Below are positions 8,966-16,745 of a DNA stretch of 64,000 bases, in pieces. Position 1 is the first letter of the stretch, and every line of letters begins with the position of its first letter. Origin of the DNA: BRH-c25 sp035627615 (GTDB lineage Bacteria; Bacillota; Clostridia; Lutisporales; Lutisporaceae); assembly GCA_035627615.1 (NCBI GenBank), contig DASPLL010000057.1:1-64000 (forward strand). Direction: 5' to 3'. Under the pieces are notes generated by a model that was not told the DNA's origin, made no database searches, and saw only the letters and a list, made by a program, of their open reading frames with translations. A program made the position numbers and the translations under genes.

Positions 8966-9005
8966 ACCCCCTGATAAAATACGGGAATATTATCAGGGGG
9001 TTTTA
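8966..9005 (+). terminator. Rho-independent terminator of the LysR-linked cluster
   Basis: The inverted repeat CCCCCTGATA (8967-8976) with TATCAGGGGG (8991-9000) is followed by TTTTATTT. It ends the 2871-8923 operon and lies just before the 3' end of the convergent radical SAM gene. Confidence 0.88.
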
Positions 9006-9030
9006 TTTATGCAACATAATCTGAGTGAAT

Positions 9031-9927
9031 CTATATTCCGCTCAAATCAAAATCAGGGACATAGTCGGTCTCTGCCGAGCTGTGTTCCTGTACAAAGCCA
9101 TTTTCAAGTCCTATCTTAAAAAAATAATCAATTATCAGATCATATTCCCATTCCTCAAGCCTGCGGTTGATTTCTTCATACCCACCAGCGTTAAACATTG
9201 GAATGTATTGGCACATAAGACTAACATAAGTCTGTTCACCCAGATTGTCCTTAATCCAGTTCAATATTTTTTTTGAATCAGGGAGGAGCTCCGGCAATAC
9301 AAGGTGCCTTACCAATATTCCTTTCTGCATGATACCATCATCATCAAATACCGGATGGCCAACCTGATCAAACATAGCCAAAACAGCTCCGGATGCATGC
9401 TCAAAATAGCTATTGGCCTTTGAATATCTCACTGCATATGAATCAGAATAGTATTTGACGTCAGGCAGATAAATATCGACAGTGCCTTTCAGCATTTCTA
9501 CGGTTTCAACAGTTTCATATCCATTTGTATTATAAATTATGGGAATGGACAAGCCCTTCCGTTTGGCAGCGTCAGCAGCTTCAATAATATGCAGTGCATA
9601 GGGCGTTGGAGACACAAGGTTTATGTTTGCTGCTCCCTGAGACTGCATTTCAAGCATTATTTCTGCAAGGCGGCCGGTACTGATCTCTTTACCGGTACCC
9701 TCCTGGCTTATTTCATAGTTCTGACAGAACACGCATTTCATATTACAACCGCTCATGAAGATGGTGCCTGAACCTTTTTTACCTGTAATGCAGGGTTCCT
9801 CCCATTGATGTAGAAATGCTTTTGCTGCCAGTATGCCGGCACCCGCACCACAGGCTCCTTTGCCTGTATACCTGTCAGAGCCGCACTGCCTCGGACAGAT
9901 TTTACAGTTCCTCAACATGTTATACAT
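9031..9927 (-). CDS. Radical SAM protein, pyruvate formate-lyase activase-like (COG1313 type)
   Basis: A 298-residue radical SAM enzyme. The CX3CX2C cluster motif is CNMKCVFC (Cys61, 65 and 68). Upstream lie four more cysteines (Cys8, 11, 15, 26) in the pattern CKICPRQCG, typical of the uncharacterised PflA-like group that carries an N-terminal cysteine patch. The next visible block, INLVSPTPYALHI, is also family-typical. It is probably a glycyl-radical activase or related enzyme, but no glycyl-radical enzyme gene is nearby, so the target is unknown. Start at 9927 behind AAAGGGA. Monocistronic and convergent with the YfcC operon. Confidence 0.85.
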   Translation of the reverse strand: MYNMLRNCKICPRQCGSDRYTGKGACGAGAGILAAKAFLHQWEEPCITGKKGSGTIFMSGCNMKCVFCQNYEISQEGTGKEISTGRLAEIMLEMQSQGAANINLVSPTPYALHIIEAADAAKRKGLSIPIIYNTNGYETVETVEMLKGTVDIYLPDVKYYSDSYAVRYSKANSYFEHASGAVLAMFDQVGHPVFDDDGIMQKGILVRHLVLPELLPDSKKILNWIKDNLGEQTYVSLMCQYIPMFNAGGYEEINRRLEEWEYDLIIDYFFKIGLENGFVQEHSSAETDYVPDFDLSGI

Positions 9928-10123
9928 AGTAATTCCCTTTCTTTGATTTAGTGCCTCGCATGCTCAAGAAAGGATATACGTTACGAGGCGCTAGAAATAT
10001 TAAATCATATTGAAAAACAAATTTGAAGGATTTATTTATACTTTTATAGAATAACTAGAAGTCTGAAAAAATGCGAGAATATTGTAAATTGGAATAAAAT
10101 CAAGGATGCAAGGGTGAATATTT

Positions 10124-12115
10124 ATGACTGGACAGGATTTGTTATTCTCTTTGGATATCGGTACAAGGACCGTAGTAGGAATAGTGGGCTATCATGACGG
10201 GCAGAAGTTCAGGATTCAGGCTTTTGATGTGGAGGAACACAAGGAAAGAGCTATGTATGACGGACAGGTCCATGATATCGAGCTGGTTGCAAAAGCTGTG
10301 AGCAAGGTAACGGAAAGACTGGAAAAAAGAACAGGCTTGAAGCTCAAGCGGGTGTCCATTGCAGCAGCAGGAAGAACACTGAAGACCTGCAAGGTTTTTG
10401 TCGAAAGGGATACCGACCCTTCTTTGGAGGTAGACAGCGAGCTTGTAAGCAGTCTTGAAATTGAAGCTATCCAACAAGCACAGAAGGAAATAGAAGAAAT
10501 GAACAATGAGGATGATCAATCGTATTTCTGTGTCGGATATGCTGTGGTGAACCAATTCCTTAACGGAAATGTCATAGGTAATCTTATTGGTCACAAAGCA
10601 AAGCGGGCAGGAGTGGAAGTACTGGCTACCTTCCTGCCGAGAGTGGTAGTGGAAAGCCTTTATGCAGTTGTCGCCAGAGTTGGTCTGGAGGTTGCAAGCC
10701 TTACCCTGGAGCCTATAGCAGCAATGAATGTATCAATTTACAGCAATTTGAGGCTTCTGAATCTTGCGCTGGTGGACATCGGTGCAGGAACATCGGATAT
10801 TGCACTGACAAAGGATGGAACGGTATTCGCTTTTGCGATGGCTTCCATTGCGGGAGATGAGATAACAGAAAAGATTGCAGAGGTTCTGCTGCTTGATTTT
10901 GACCAGGCTGAAAAAGTCAAAATATGCCTTAATCATAAGGAAACGGTCAAATACAAGGATATAATGGGAATGACCTTTGAAAAAAGCTCAGAGGAGATCA
11001 TAGGGAGTATAGATTCTGCTATCAGGATACTGGCAAAGGAGATCAGCGACAGGATAATTGAATACAACGGAAAGGCGCCCAGCGCGGTATTCCTTGTAGG
11101 AGGCGGAAGCCAGATACCCAGGCTCTCACTTTATGTTGCGGAGTACCTCCGGATACCTGCTGAAAGAGTGGGAGTGAGAAATACCGACATAATAAAGGAT
11201 GTAGAGATAAAGAGTAAAAAGCTTTCCGGTCCGGAATTCATAACACCTATAGGCATTGCGGTAACTGCTTATCTGAACAGACAGAAGGATTTCCTCCATG
11301 TAACTGTTAATGGGGTAAATGTAAAGCTGTTCAACTCAAAAACTCTTACCATAGCAGACAGTCTCATATTTGTAGGCTACAACCCCAGGAACCTTATTGG
11401 CAGGAGAGGAAGCGCAGTAAGCTTCACGCTCAATGGAAAAAGGGAAACAGTAAGAGGAGACTCGGGAGAACCGGCAATCATATACCTTAACGATTGCATA
11501 GCAGGGCTTGACAAGACAATAGCAAACGGAGACACTATAATTATCGAACCTGCTGTAGAGGGTAAGCCGGCAGAGGTACATGTGAGAGACTACCTGGAAG
11601 AGTATGTTGAAAAGACTGTCTATGTGAATGAGGAACCATTGATTATCAAACCTGTAATAACGATAAACGGCTCTCCGGCTGATATGGATTCTCTTATAAA
11701 GGATGGAGACGATGTAAGCATCGAAAATATGGAAAAACTTCCTGAGCTCCTGGAACACTTTGGTTTGGGCTATTTTGACACGGAAATGCTTATTAATGGC
11801 AGGAAAGCAGAACTGGATGATGTTATACATAATGGAGATTATATAACCTATGAAGTATTGAAAAGTGCTCATACTGATAGTATCTTAGAGGCCGCTGCAA
11901 CAAAAAACTGTGTAAACGTGACCCTGAATGGGAAACCGGTATTGCTTCAGACAAACAAATCACAGTGCTTATTTGTGGATGTTTTCAACAATATTGATAT
12001 TGATATCAGGACTATAAAAGGGTCAGTTGCCATGTTTTTAAACGGGAACAAAGCAAATTTTACCGACGTCATAAATGATGGAGACAAAATTGAATTACAT
12101 TGGGATGAAAAATAG
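10124..12115 (+). CDS. FtsA/PilM-like actin-fold ATPase with a C-terminal repeat region
   Basis: A 663-residue protein. Residues 1-~370 form an FtsA-type actin-fold ATPase: phosphate-1 loop LFSLDIGTRTVVGIV, phosphate-2 loop VDIGAGTSDIAL and adenosine motif FLVGGGSQIPRLS. Normal FtsA is ~420 residues; the extra ~290 residues contain at least four copies of a short pattern (ING...I.DGD.I.I) near residues 434-475, 511-533, 555-580 and 638-660, likely small beta-rich modules. Long FtsA-like proteins of this type are common in Clostridia and are annotated as cell division proteins, but the normal ftsQ-ftsA-ftsZ context is absent here, so a cell-envelope or sporulation role is equally possible. The next gene encodes a VanW cell-wall protein. 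Confidence 0.8.
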   Translation: MTGQDLLFSLDIGTRTVVGIVGYHDGQKFRIQAFDVEEHKERAMYDGQVHDIELVAKAVSKVTERLEKRTGLKLKRVSIAAAGRTLKTCKVFVERDTDPSLEVDSELVSSLEIEAIQQAQKEIEEMNNEDDQSYFCVGYAVVNQFLNGNVIGNLIGHKAKRAGVEVLATFLPRVVVESLYAVVARVGLEVASLTLEPIAAMNVSIYSNLRLLNLALVDIGAGTSDIALTKDGTVFAFAMASIAGDEITEKIAEVLLLDFDQAEKVKICLNHKETVKYKDIMGMTFEKSSEEIIGSIDSAIRILAKEISDRIIEYNGKAPSAVFLVGGGSQIPRLSLYVAEYLRIPAERVGVRNTDIIKDVEIKSKKLSGPEFITPIGIAVTAYLNRQKDFLHVTVNGVNVKLFNSKTLTIADSLIFVGYNPRNLIGRRGSAVSFTLNGKRETVRGDSGEPAIIYLNDCIAGLDKTIANGDTIIIEPAVEGKPAEVHVRDYLEEYVEKTVYVNEEPLIIKPVITINGSPADMDSLIKDGDDVSIENMEKLPELLEHFGLGYFDTEMLINGRKAELDDVIHNGDYITYEVLKSAHTDSILEAAATKNCVNVTLNGKPVLLQTNKSQCLFVDVFNNIDIDIRTIKGSVAMFLNGNKANFTDVINDGDKIELHWDEK

Positions 12116-12217
12116 CTTCTATATTTTTTTCTCCGGTAGAATTAAAGAACAGGGGAACTGTATATAATATATTAGACCTAAGGTACAAGTATTGGTTTTC
12201 AATGTGGGAGGTTCTGT

Positions 12218-13597
12218 ATGAGCAAGAGTATGAAAATAGGCATCGGAATAATTATAGTTTTATTGGTTGCAGCTGCAGCCCTGAGTATTGCAATGGTAAG
12301 CGGAGAAAAAATTCATTCCAACATAACAATTAACGGTATCAATGTGGGCGGACTGACTTATTCCCAAGCTGAGAGCATGCTGAAGATAAAACTGGAGCCG
12401 ACGATCGATAATTCCTCCATAGCTCTCAAATTCAGGGAAAAAGCATGGAGGCTGGGCTATAGGGATGTGAAATTCCAATATGAATATGAAGATGCTTTGA
12501 CCAAGGCATATGACATAGGGCACAAGGGCAGCATTTTCAAAAGGTTGGCAGACGTGATATCCACACAGCTTGACAGAAGGGATATAAAGCTTAATTACTC
12601 CTATGACAAGCAATACATAGACAATAAGCTCCTTGATATTTCAAAGGAAATAGGAGCGGAGGCCAAGGATGCCACAATATTACTGAAGGATAAGGTTTTT
12701 GTCATCACTGATGAGATTGAAGGCACGAAGCTGGATATTGACAAATCCTATGATTTGATAAAAGCACAGATCGATAGGGTAGCTTATGAGGATGTGGAGC
12801 TGGTTGTCGATATCGTACAGCCTGAAATAAAAAGGGCGGATCTGGAGAACATCAAGGATAATCTTGGCGAATACTCAACGAAGTTCAATGCAGCAGATGT
12901 TGACAGGACCCATAATATCAAGGTGGCATCCAGCAGTGCGTCCCATATACTTATTAAGCCTGGAGAAATATACTCCCTGGATAGGATTGTCGGCCCGAGA
13001 CTTGCCAAATATGGCTACAAGGAAGCCAATGTGATTATTAACAATGAGCTGGTTCCGGGGATTGGCGGCGGGGTATGCCAGGTGTCATCAACCCTGTACA
13101 ATGCAGCACTGCTTTCAAACATGAAGATAATTGAACGCAAGAGTCATTCTCTTCCTTCAAGCTATATACCTATGGGAAGAGACGCCACTATATCGGAAGG
13201 CTATATAGACTTGAAATTCCAGAATACAACACAATACCCCATATATATATACGGGGAGGTTAAAGGAAGCTGGGTCAAATTCAGCATATACGGGCGGAAT
13301 GATAATCCGGGCAGAACAGTAAAGATAAGAACTGAGGTTGTGAAAAAGACAGAACCTCAGATAAAGATAATCGAAGACCCCACTTTGCCGGAAGGCACAG
13401 AGGTAGAGGAGAAGAAGGCATATACGGGGTATGTCGTAAAAAGCTACAGGATAGTATTGGAAAACGGCAAGGAGATTTTAAGGGAGGAACTGCCCTTAAG
13501 CGTTTACAGGGTCACAAACGGGGTAAAAAGAGTAGGCACGATGAAGCCTGTCCCACCTCCAATTGAAACAGAAGGCGCCTTGGAAACAACGCAATAA
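12218..13597 (+). CDS. VanW family protein with PG-binding-4 and G5 domains
   Basis: A 459-residue envelope protein anchored by an N-terminal membrane segment (residues ~6-28). In order it shows a YoaR-like putative peptidoglycan-binding domain (about 60-190), the VanW domain (about 235-360, with the hallmark GGGVCQVSSTLYNAAL) and a C-terminal G5 domain (about 370-440). VanW proteins are linked to the cell wall but have no proven reaction. Ribosome binding site TGGGAGG precedes the ATG. A TATAAT box at 12163-12168 may give it its own promoter. The stop codon lies 20 bases before the DUF2225 gene. Confidence 0.9.
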   Translation: MSKSMKIGIGIIIVLLVAAAALSIAMVSGEKIHSNITINGINVGGLTYSQAESMLKIKLEPTIDNSSIALKFREKAWRLGYRDVKFQYEYEDALTKAYDIGHKGSIFKRLADVISTQLDRRDIKLNYSYDKQYIDNKLLDISKEIGAEAKDATILLKDKVFVITDEIEGTKLDIDKSYDLIKAQIDRVAYEDVELVVDIVQPEIKRADLENIKDNLGEYSTKFNAADVDRTHNIKVASSSASHILIKPGEIYSLDRIVGPRLAKYGYKEANVIINNELVPGIGGGVCQVSSTLYNAALLSNMKIIERKSHSLPSSYIPMGRDATISEGYIDLKFQNTTQYPIYIYGEVKGSWVKFSIYGRNDNPGRTVKIRTEVVKKTEPQIKIIEDPTLPEGTEVEEKKAYTGYVVKSYRIVLENGKEILREELPLSVYRVTNGVKRVGTMKPVPPPIETEGALETTQ

Positions 13598-13616
13598 TTA
13601 TTTTACGGGGGACAAT

Positions 13617-14306
13617 ATGATGAATGATTCGCTTTATTCAAAAAAAGTAACTTGCCCTATATGCGGCAAACAGTTTTCTTCCATGAAGGCCAAGCTTAAC
13701 GCCTGTAAAGTGGAAAAGAAGGATGAGGATTTCTGCACTCATTATGTAGATCTGAATCCTATGTATTATGAGATATTCGTATGCCCTTTCTGTGCATATT
13801 CAGCTACTGAGAATTCCTTTGGAGAGCTTAACGAAAAGGAGATCAAGCTGCTTAAGGAGGCCTTTTCAGGAAGAACGGTAGGCAGGAGCTTTTGCATTGA
13901 AAGAGGCCTGAATGATGCCATAGCTGCATGCAAGCTGGCTATTCATACTGCGGAGCTCAGAAATGCAAAGGCCAGCGTATTGGCTGGCTTGTGCCTCAAG
14001 CTTGCATGGTTTTACAGGTTTGCCGGGGACAAGCAGGAGGAAAAATTCCTGGAATATGCCCTGAAGAATTATTTGGAGGCCTTCAATGTAGAGGAATGCC
14101 CGATAGGCAATCTGAATGAAATATCCATGATGTACCTGTTGGGGGAGCTGTCAAGGAGGCTTGGAAAGCTGAATGAGGCAATAGTCTGGTTCGGAAAAGC
14201 CGTTGCAAGCCCGGAAAGAGGACAAAATCCCAGAATTGAAAAGCTTGCCAGGGAGCAGTGGGCATTGGCAAAAGAGCAGCACAAGAAAAACGTAAAAGCT
14301 GTATAA
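13617..14306 (+). CDS. DUF2225 protein (zinc-ribbon plus TPR-like helices)
   Basis: A 229-residue soluble protein of the DUF2225 family. The N-terminus has two CxxC pairs, CPICGKQF and CPFCAYSA, forming a probable zinc ribbon; the rest is helical with TPR-like repeats (AGLCLKLAWFYRFAG, ISMMYLLGELSRRLG, ALAKEQHKK). Although the frame is open from 13563, overlapping vanW, the start is placed at 13617 because a GGGGG ribosome binding site lies just before it and the family begins there. The function of the family is unknown. It lies in a probable operon with vanW and is followed at once by a palindromic element. Confidence 0.85.
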   Translation: MMNDSLYSKKVTCPICGKQFSSMKAKLNACKVEKKDEDFCTHYVDLNPMYYEIFVCPFCAYSATENSFGELNEKEIKLLKEAFSGRTVGRSFCIERGLNDAIAACKLAIHTAELRNAKASVLAGLCLKLAWFYRFAGDKQEEKFLEYALKNYLEAFNVEECPIGNLNEISMMYLLGELSRRLGKLNEAIVWFGKAVASPERGQNPRIEKLAREQWALAKEQHKKNVKAV

Positions 14307-14310
14307 AATA

Positions 14311-14477
14311 TGAAGGATGCGACATTGTCGCATCCTTCAGTCGCTAGTCGCTAGATACTAGTCTCTAGATTAGAGCAGGGCTTCGAAGACTGGGCTAAGC
14401 CTATACCCATAAGGAATACCCAGAAGTCTAGCGACTAGAGTCTAGTGACTGAAAAATGTGACTACGTCACATTTTTC
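14311..14477. repeat. Heptad-arm palindromic element 2
   Basis: Left outer hairpin 14311-14339: perfect 13-bp stem, 3-nt loop. Left arm of 7-bp units from 14340 (GTCGCTA GTCGCTA, then GATACTA, GTCTCTA and a fifth unit to 14374). Core GAGCAGGGCTTCGAAG at 14373-14388. Central module ACCCATAAGGAATACCC at 14405-14421, the exact reverse complement of element 1. Right arm from 14428 in 7-bp steps (CTAGCGA CTAGAGT). Right outer hairpin 14451-14477: 12-bp stem, 3-nt loop, T-rich end. It may terminate the vanW-DUF2225 transcript. A second AT-only hairpin follows at 14485-14511. Confidence 0.9.
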
Positions 14478-14611
14478 TATAATTGTGAAAAAATTTTAAA
14501 AATTTTTTCACTTTTAATTAATTGAATTATCAGACGATATTCAATAAAATTAGTAATATATGATCTATATGGGATAAGTTATGTAAATTTTGTATGAGTG
14601 AGGGATGGACT

Positions 14612-15562
14612 ATGAGCTTTAATAACGGGGTTGTGCCCGGAATAGTAGAGAACGTCTCCAAAGCCGTTGTCGGTAAGAAGGATACTGTGGAAAAGCTGTT
14701 GGTTGCTTTGTTTGCAGGAGGCCATGTACTTATTGAGGATGTTCCCGGAGTCGGCAAGACCACTCTGGTGCATGCAGTTGCCAGGTCAACCGGCTGCAGC
14801 TTCAAGAGGATACAATTTACTCCCGACCTGCTTCCGTCGGATATAACAGGGGTAACGGTCTATAATATGAAGCAGGGAGAGTTTGAGTTCAAGGAAGGCC
14901 CTATAACTTCCAACATAGTACTGGCGGACGAAATAAACAGAGGCTCTCCGAAGACACAATCCAGTCTGCTCGAAGCCATGCAGGAGCGCCAGATAACTGT
15001 TGACGGCAATACATACAAGCTGCCGGAGCCTTTTATGGTGCTTGCAACCCAGAACCCTATAGAGTATGAAGGCACATTCCCGCTGCCGGAGGCACAGATC
15101 GACAGATTCACTATCAGAATCTCCATGGGATATCCTGCCTATGCCGAAGAAAAAAATATTCTGAACAAATATAAGTCAGGTGGTGTATTAGATAAGATCG
15201 AACCTGTGATAGGTGTACCAGATATAATGAAGATCCGGGGAATAGTTGAGGAAGTACAGATGGATGATTCCATACTGGATTATATCGTGAGGATAGCTCA
15301 GGCAACAAGAGACCATAAGGATGTGTACCTGGGCTGCAGCCCGAGAGGAACGCTGGCGCTTTTTAACAACAGCCGTGCGCTGGCTTTTATCCGCGGAAGG
15401 GAATATGTGCTGCCTGATGATGTAAAGGAGCTTATCTTCTGTACTCTTGCCCACAGGATAATACTGAAGTCCGAAGCCAGGATACAGGGGAAGGATCAGA
15501 ATTCAGTACTTTCAGAAATATTAAGGAATATAAAAGTACCGGTGGCGAACAGCAATGGTTAG
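14612..15562 (+). CDS. MoxR-family AAA+ ATPase
   Basis: A 316-residue MoxR-type AAA+ ATPase. Walker A is GVGKTTL in EDVPGVGKTTL, Walker B is VLADEIN, followed by RGSPKTQSSLLEAMQERQI and sensor 1 in LATQNPIEYEG; the C-terminal lid contains SPRGTLAL. MoxR ATPases act as chaperones with partner proteins and usually sit, as here, directly before a DUF58 gene. The frame is open from 14594, but the ATG at 14612 is preferred because GAGGG lies 6 bases before it and family homology starts there. The stop overlaps the DUF58 start by 8 bases, indicating translational coupling. Confidence 0.92.
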   Translation: MSFNNGVVPGIVENVSKAVVGKKDTVEKLLVALFAGGHVLIEDVPGVGKTTLVHAVARSTGCSFKRIQFTPDLLPSDITGVTVYNMKQGEFEFKEGPITSNIVLADEINRGSPKTQSSLLEAMQERQITVDGNTYKLPEPFMVLATQNPIEYEGTFPLPEAQIDRFTIRISMGYPAYAEEKNILNKYKSGGVLDKIEPVIGVPDIMKIRGIVEEVQMDDSILDYIVRIAQATRDHKDVYLGCSPRGTLALFNNSRALAFIRGREYVLPDDVKELIFCTLAHRIILKSEARIQGKDQNSVLSEILRNIKVPVANSNG

Positions 15563-16745
15563 GATTAATAAGAAAGCGCTGGTCCTGATTCTGCTGCTTT
15601 TTACCATAGCACTTTTTACAGGAGGAAAATTTGTATATGGGCTTTTTCTCATAGCTTTTTTCCTTGTATATATTTCTTATCTAGCCGGAAGGAGCATACA
15701 TAAGAACCTTGTGAACCTCACATGGGAGATCAGCTACAGGGCAGTCACAGGGGACAGGATAAGCCTGAAGACAGATTTTTATAATGCAGGCCTCGTACCG
15801 ATCCCATATTTGAAGGTTAATGCCAGTCTCCCAAGGAGGCTTGCCGGGGAGGAACAAAAACAGAGGATATATTCAATAATGCCCGAGATGATAGTTACCA
15901 TGTCAAGAGACTTTATATGCAGGCATAAGGGCGTGTACAAGGTCGGTACCATTGAAACAGAGTATGAGGATATATTGGGAATTTTCAGGTGGAAAAAGCA
16001 GTTCGACGATGAAAGGTATCTGATCGTATATCCGAAGGTGCATCTGTTGAAGCATTTTGATATTCCTATGCGGCAGCAATTCGGTACAGTCGCTGTCAAG
16101 CATAATGCCTATGAGGACTTTGCCAGTACAAAGGATATCAGGAAATATGTCATTGGTGATAACTTCAAAAAAATGCACTGGAAGGTGACAGCCCACAGGG
16201 GTGATTTCTTTGTAAGGAACGTTGAGCTCCATGCTTCTGCAGATCTGAATGTCTTTCTTGATACCTATGATTACGGCTTCAATGAGGAAACAGCTTTTGA
16301 CCTGGAGGAAAAGGGTGCGGAATGTGCCGTATCTATAATAAGATATGCGCTTTCACGTTCAATGTCTGTAAATTTCACGGCTAAGGGGGATGAACTGGTG
16401 ACTCTTTCCGGGAAGCGTGTCGACCGGTTTAACCAGTTCCTTGATGTTATAAGTATGCTTTCTGCCAAAGGAGATATTCCCATAGCGGATTTGATAAGAA
16501 AAGAAGCGAGAAAGCTGGATTGGGATGCTACAGTGGTTGTGATAACTCCATGCATTGACAAAGCGGCATCCGCTTTCCTTTCAATAAAAACCTCCGGGAT
16601 AGAGTTTGTAATAGTATATCTGTGTAAGGACAGCAATGACAGTAATGAAAGCATTGAGATGCTTCGGAGTAATGACTTTAAAGTGTTCGTAGTTGGTTTG
16701 GGGGATGACATAAGACAGGTGCTTGGAGGTTACTATGAAAAATAG
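15555..16745 (+). CDS. DUF58 domain membrane protein
   Basis: A 396-residue protein. Two hydrophobic N-terminal segments (about residues 8-50) are followed by a beta-rich region and the DUF58 signature around KYVIGDNFKKMHWKVTAH, then a von Willebrand-A-like C-terminal half. DUF58 proteins act with MoxR ATPases; the exact reaction is unknown. It overlaps the genes on both sides (8 bases with moxR, 11 bases with the transglutaminase gene), giving a tight three-gene unit. The same trio is common in bacteria and is thought to act on the cell surface. Confidence 0.9.
   Translation: MVRINKKALVLILLLFTIALFTGGKFVYGLFLIAFFLVYISYLAGRSIHKNLVNLTWEISYRAVTGDRISLKTDFYNAGLVPIPYLKVNASLPRRLAGEEQKQRIYSIMPEMIVTMSRDFICRHKGVYKVGTIETEYEDILGIFRWKKQFDDERYLIVYPKVHLLKHFDIPMRQQFGTVAVKHNAYEDFASTKDIRKYVIGDNFKKMHWKVTAHRGDFFVRNVELHASADLNVFLDTYDYGFNEETAFDLEEKGAECAVSIIRYALSRSMSVNFTAKGDELVTLSGKRVDRFNQFLDVISMLSAKGDIPIADLIRKEARKLDWDATVVVITPCIDKAASAFLSIKTSGIEFVIVYLCKDSNDSNESIEMLRSNDFKVFVVGLGDDIRQVLGGYYEK

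Noticed and set aside
9952..9990. Hairpin GCCTCG...CGAGGC before the FtsA-like gene
   Set aside because: Long loop and no T tract; may be a weak operator or chance, and not enough to name.
14340..14451. CRISPR-like short array
   Set aside because: The repeats are 7 bp, abut directly without spacers and occur as inverted arms; no cas genes are in the window.
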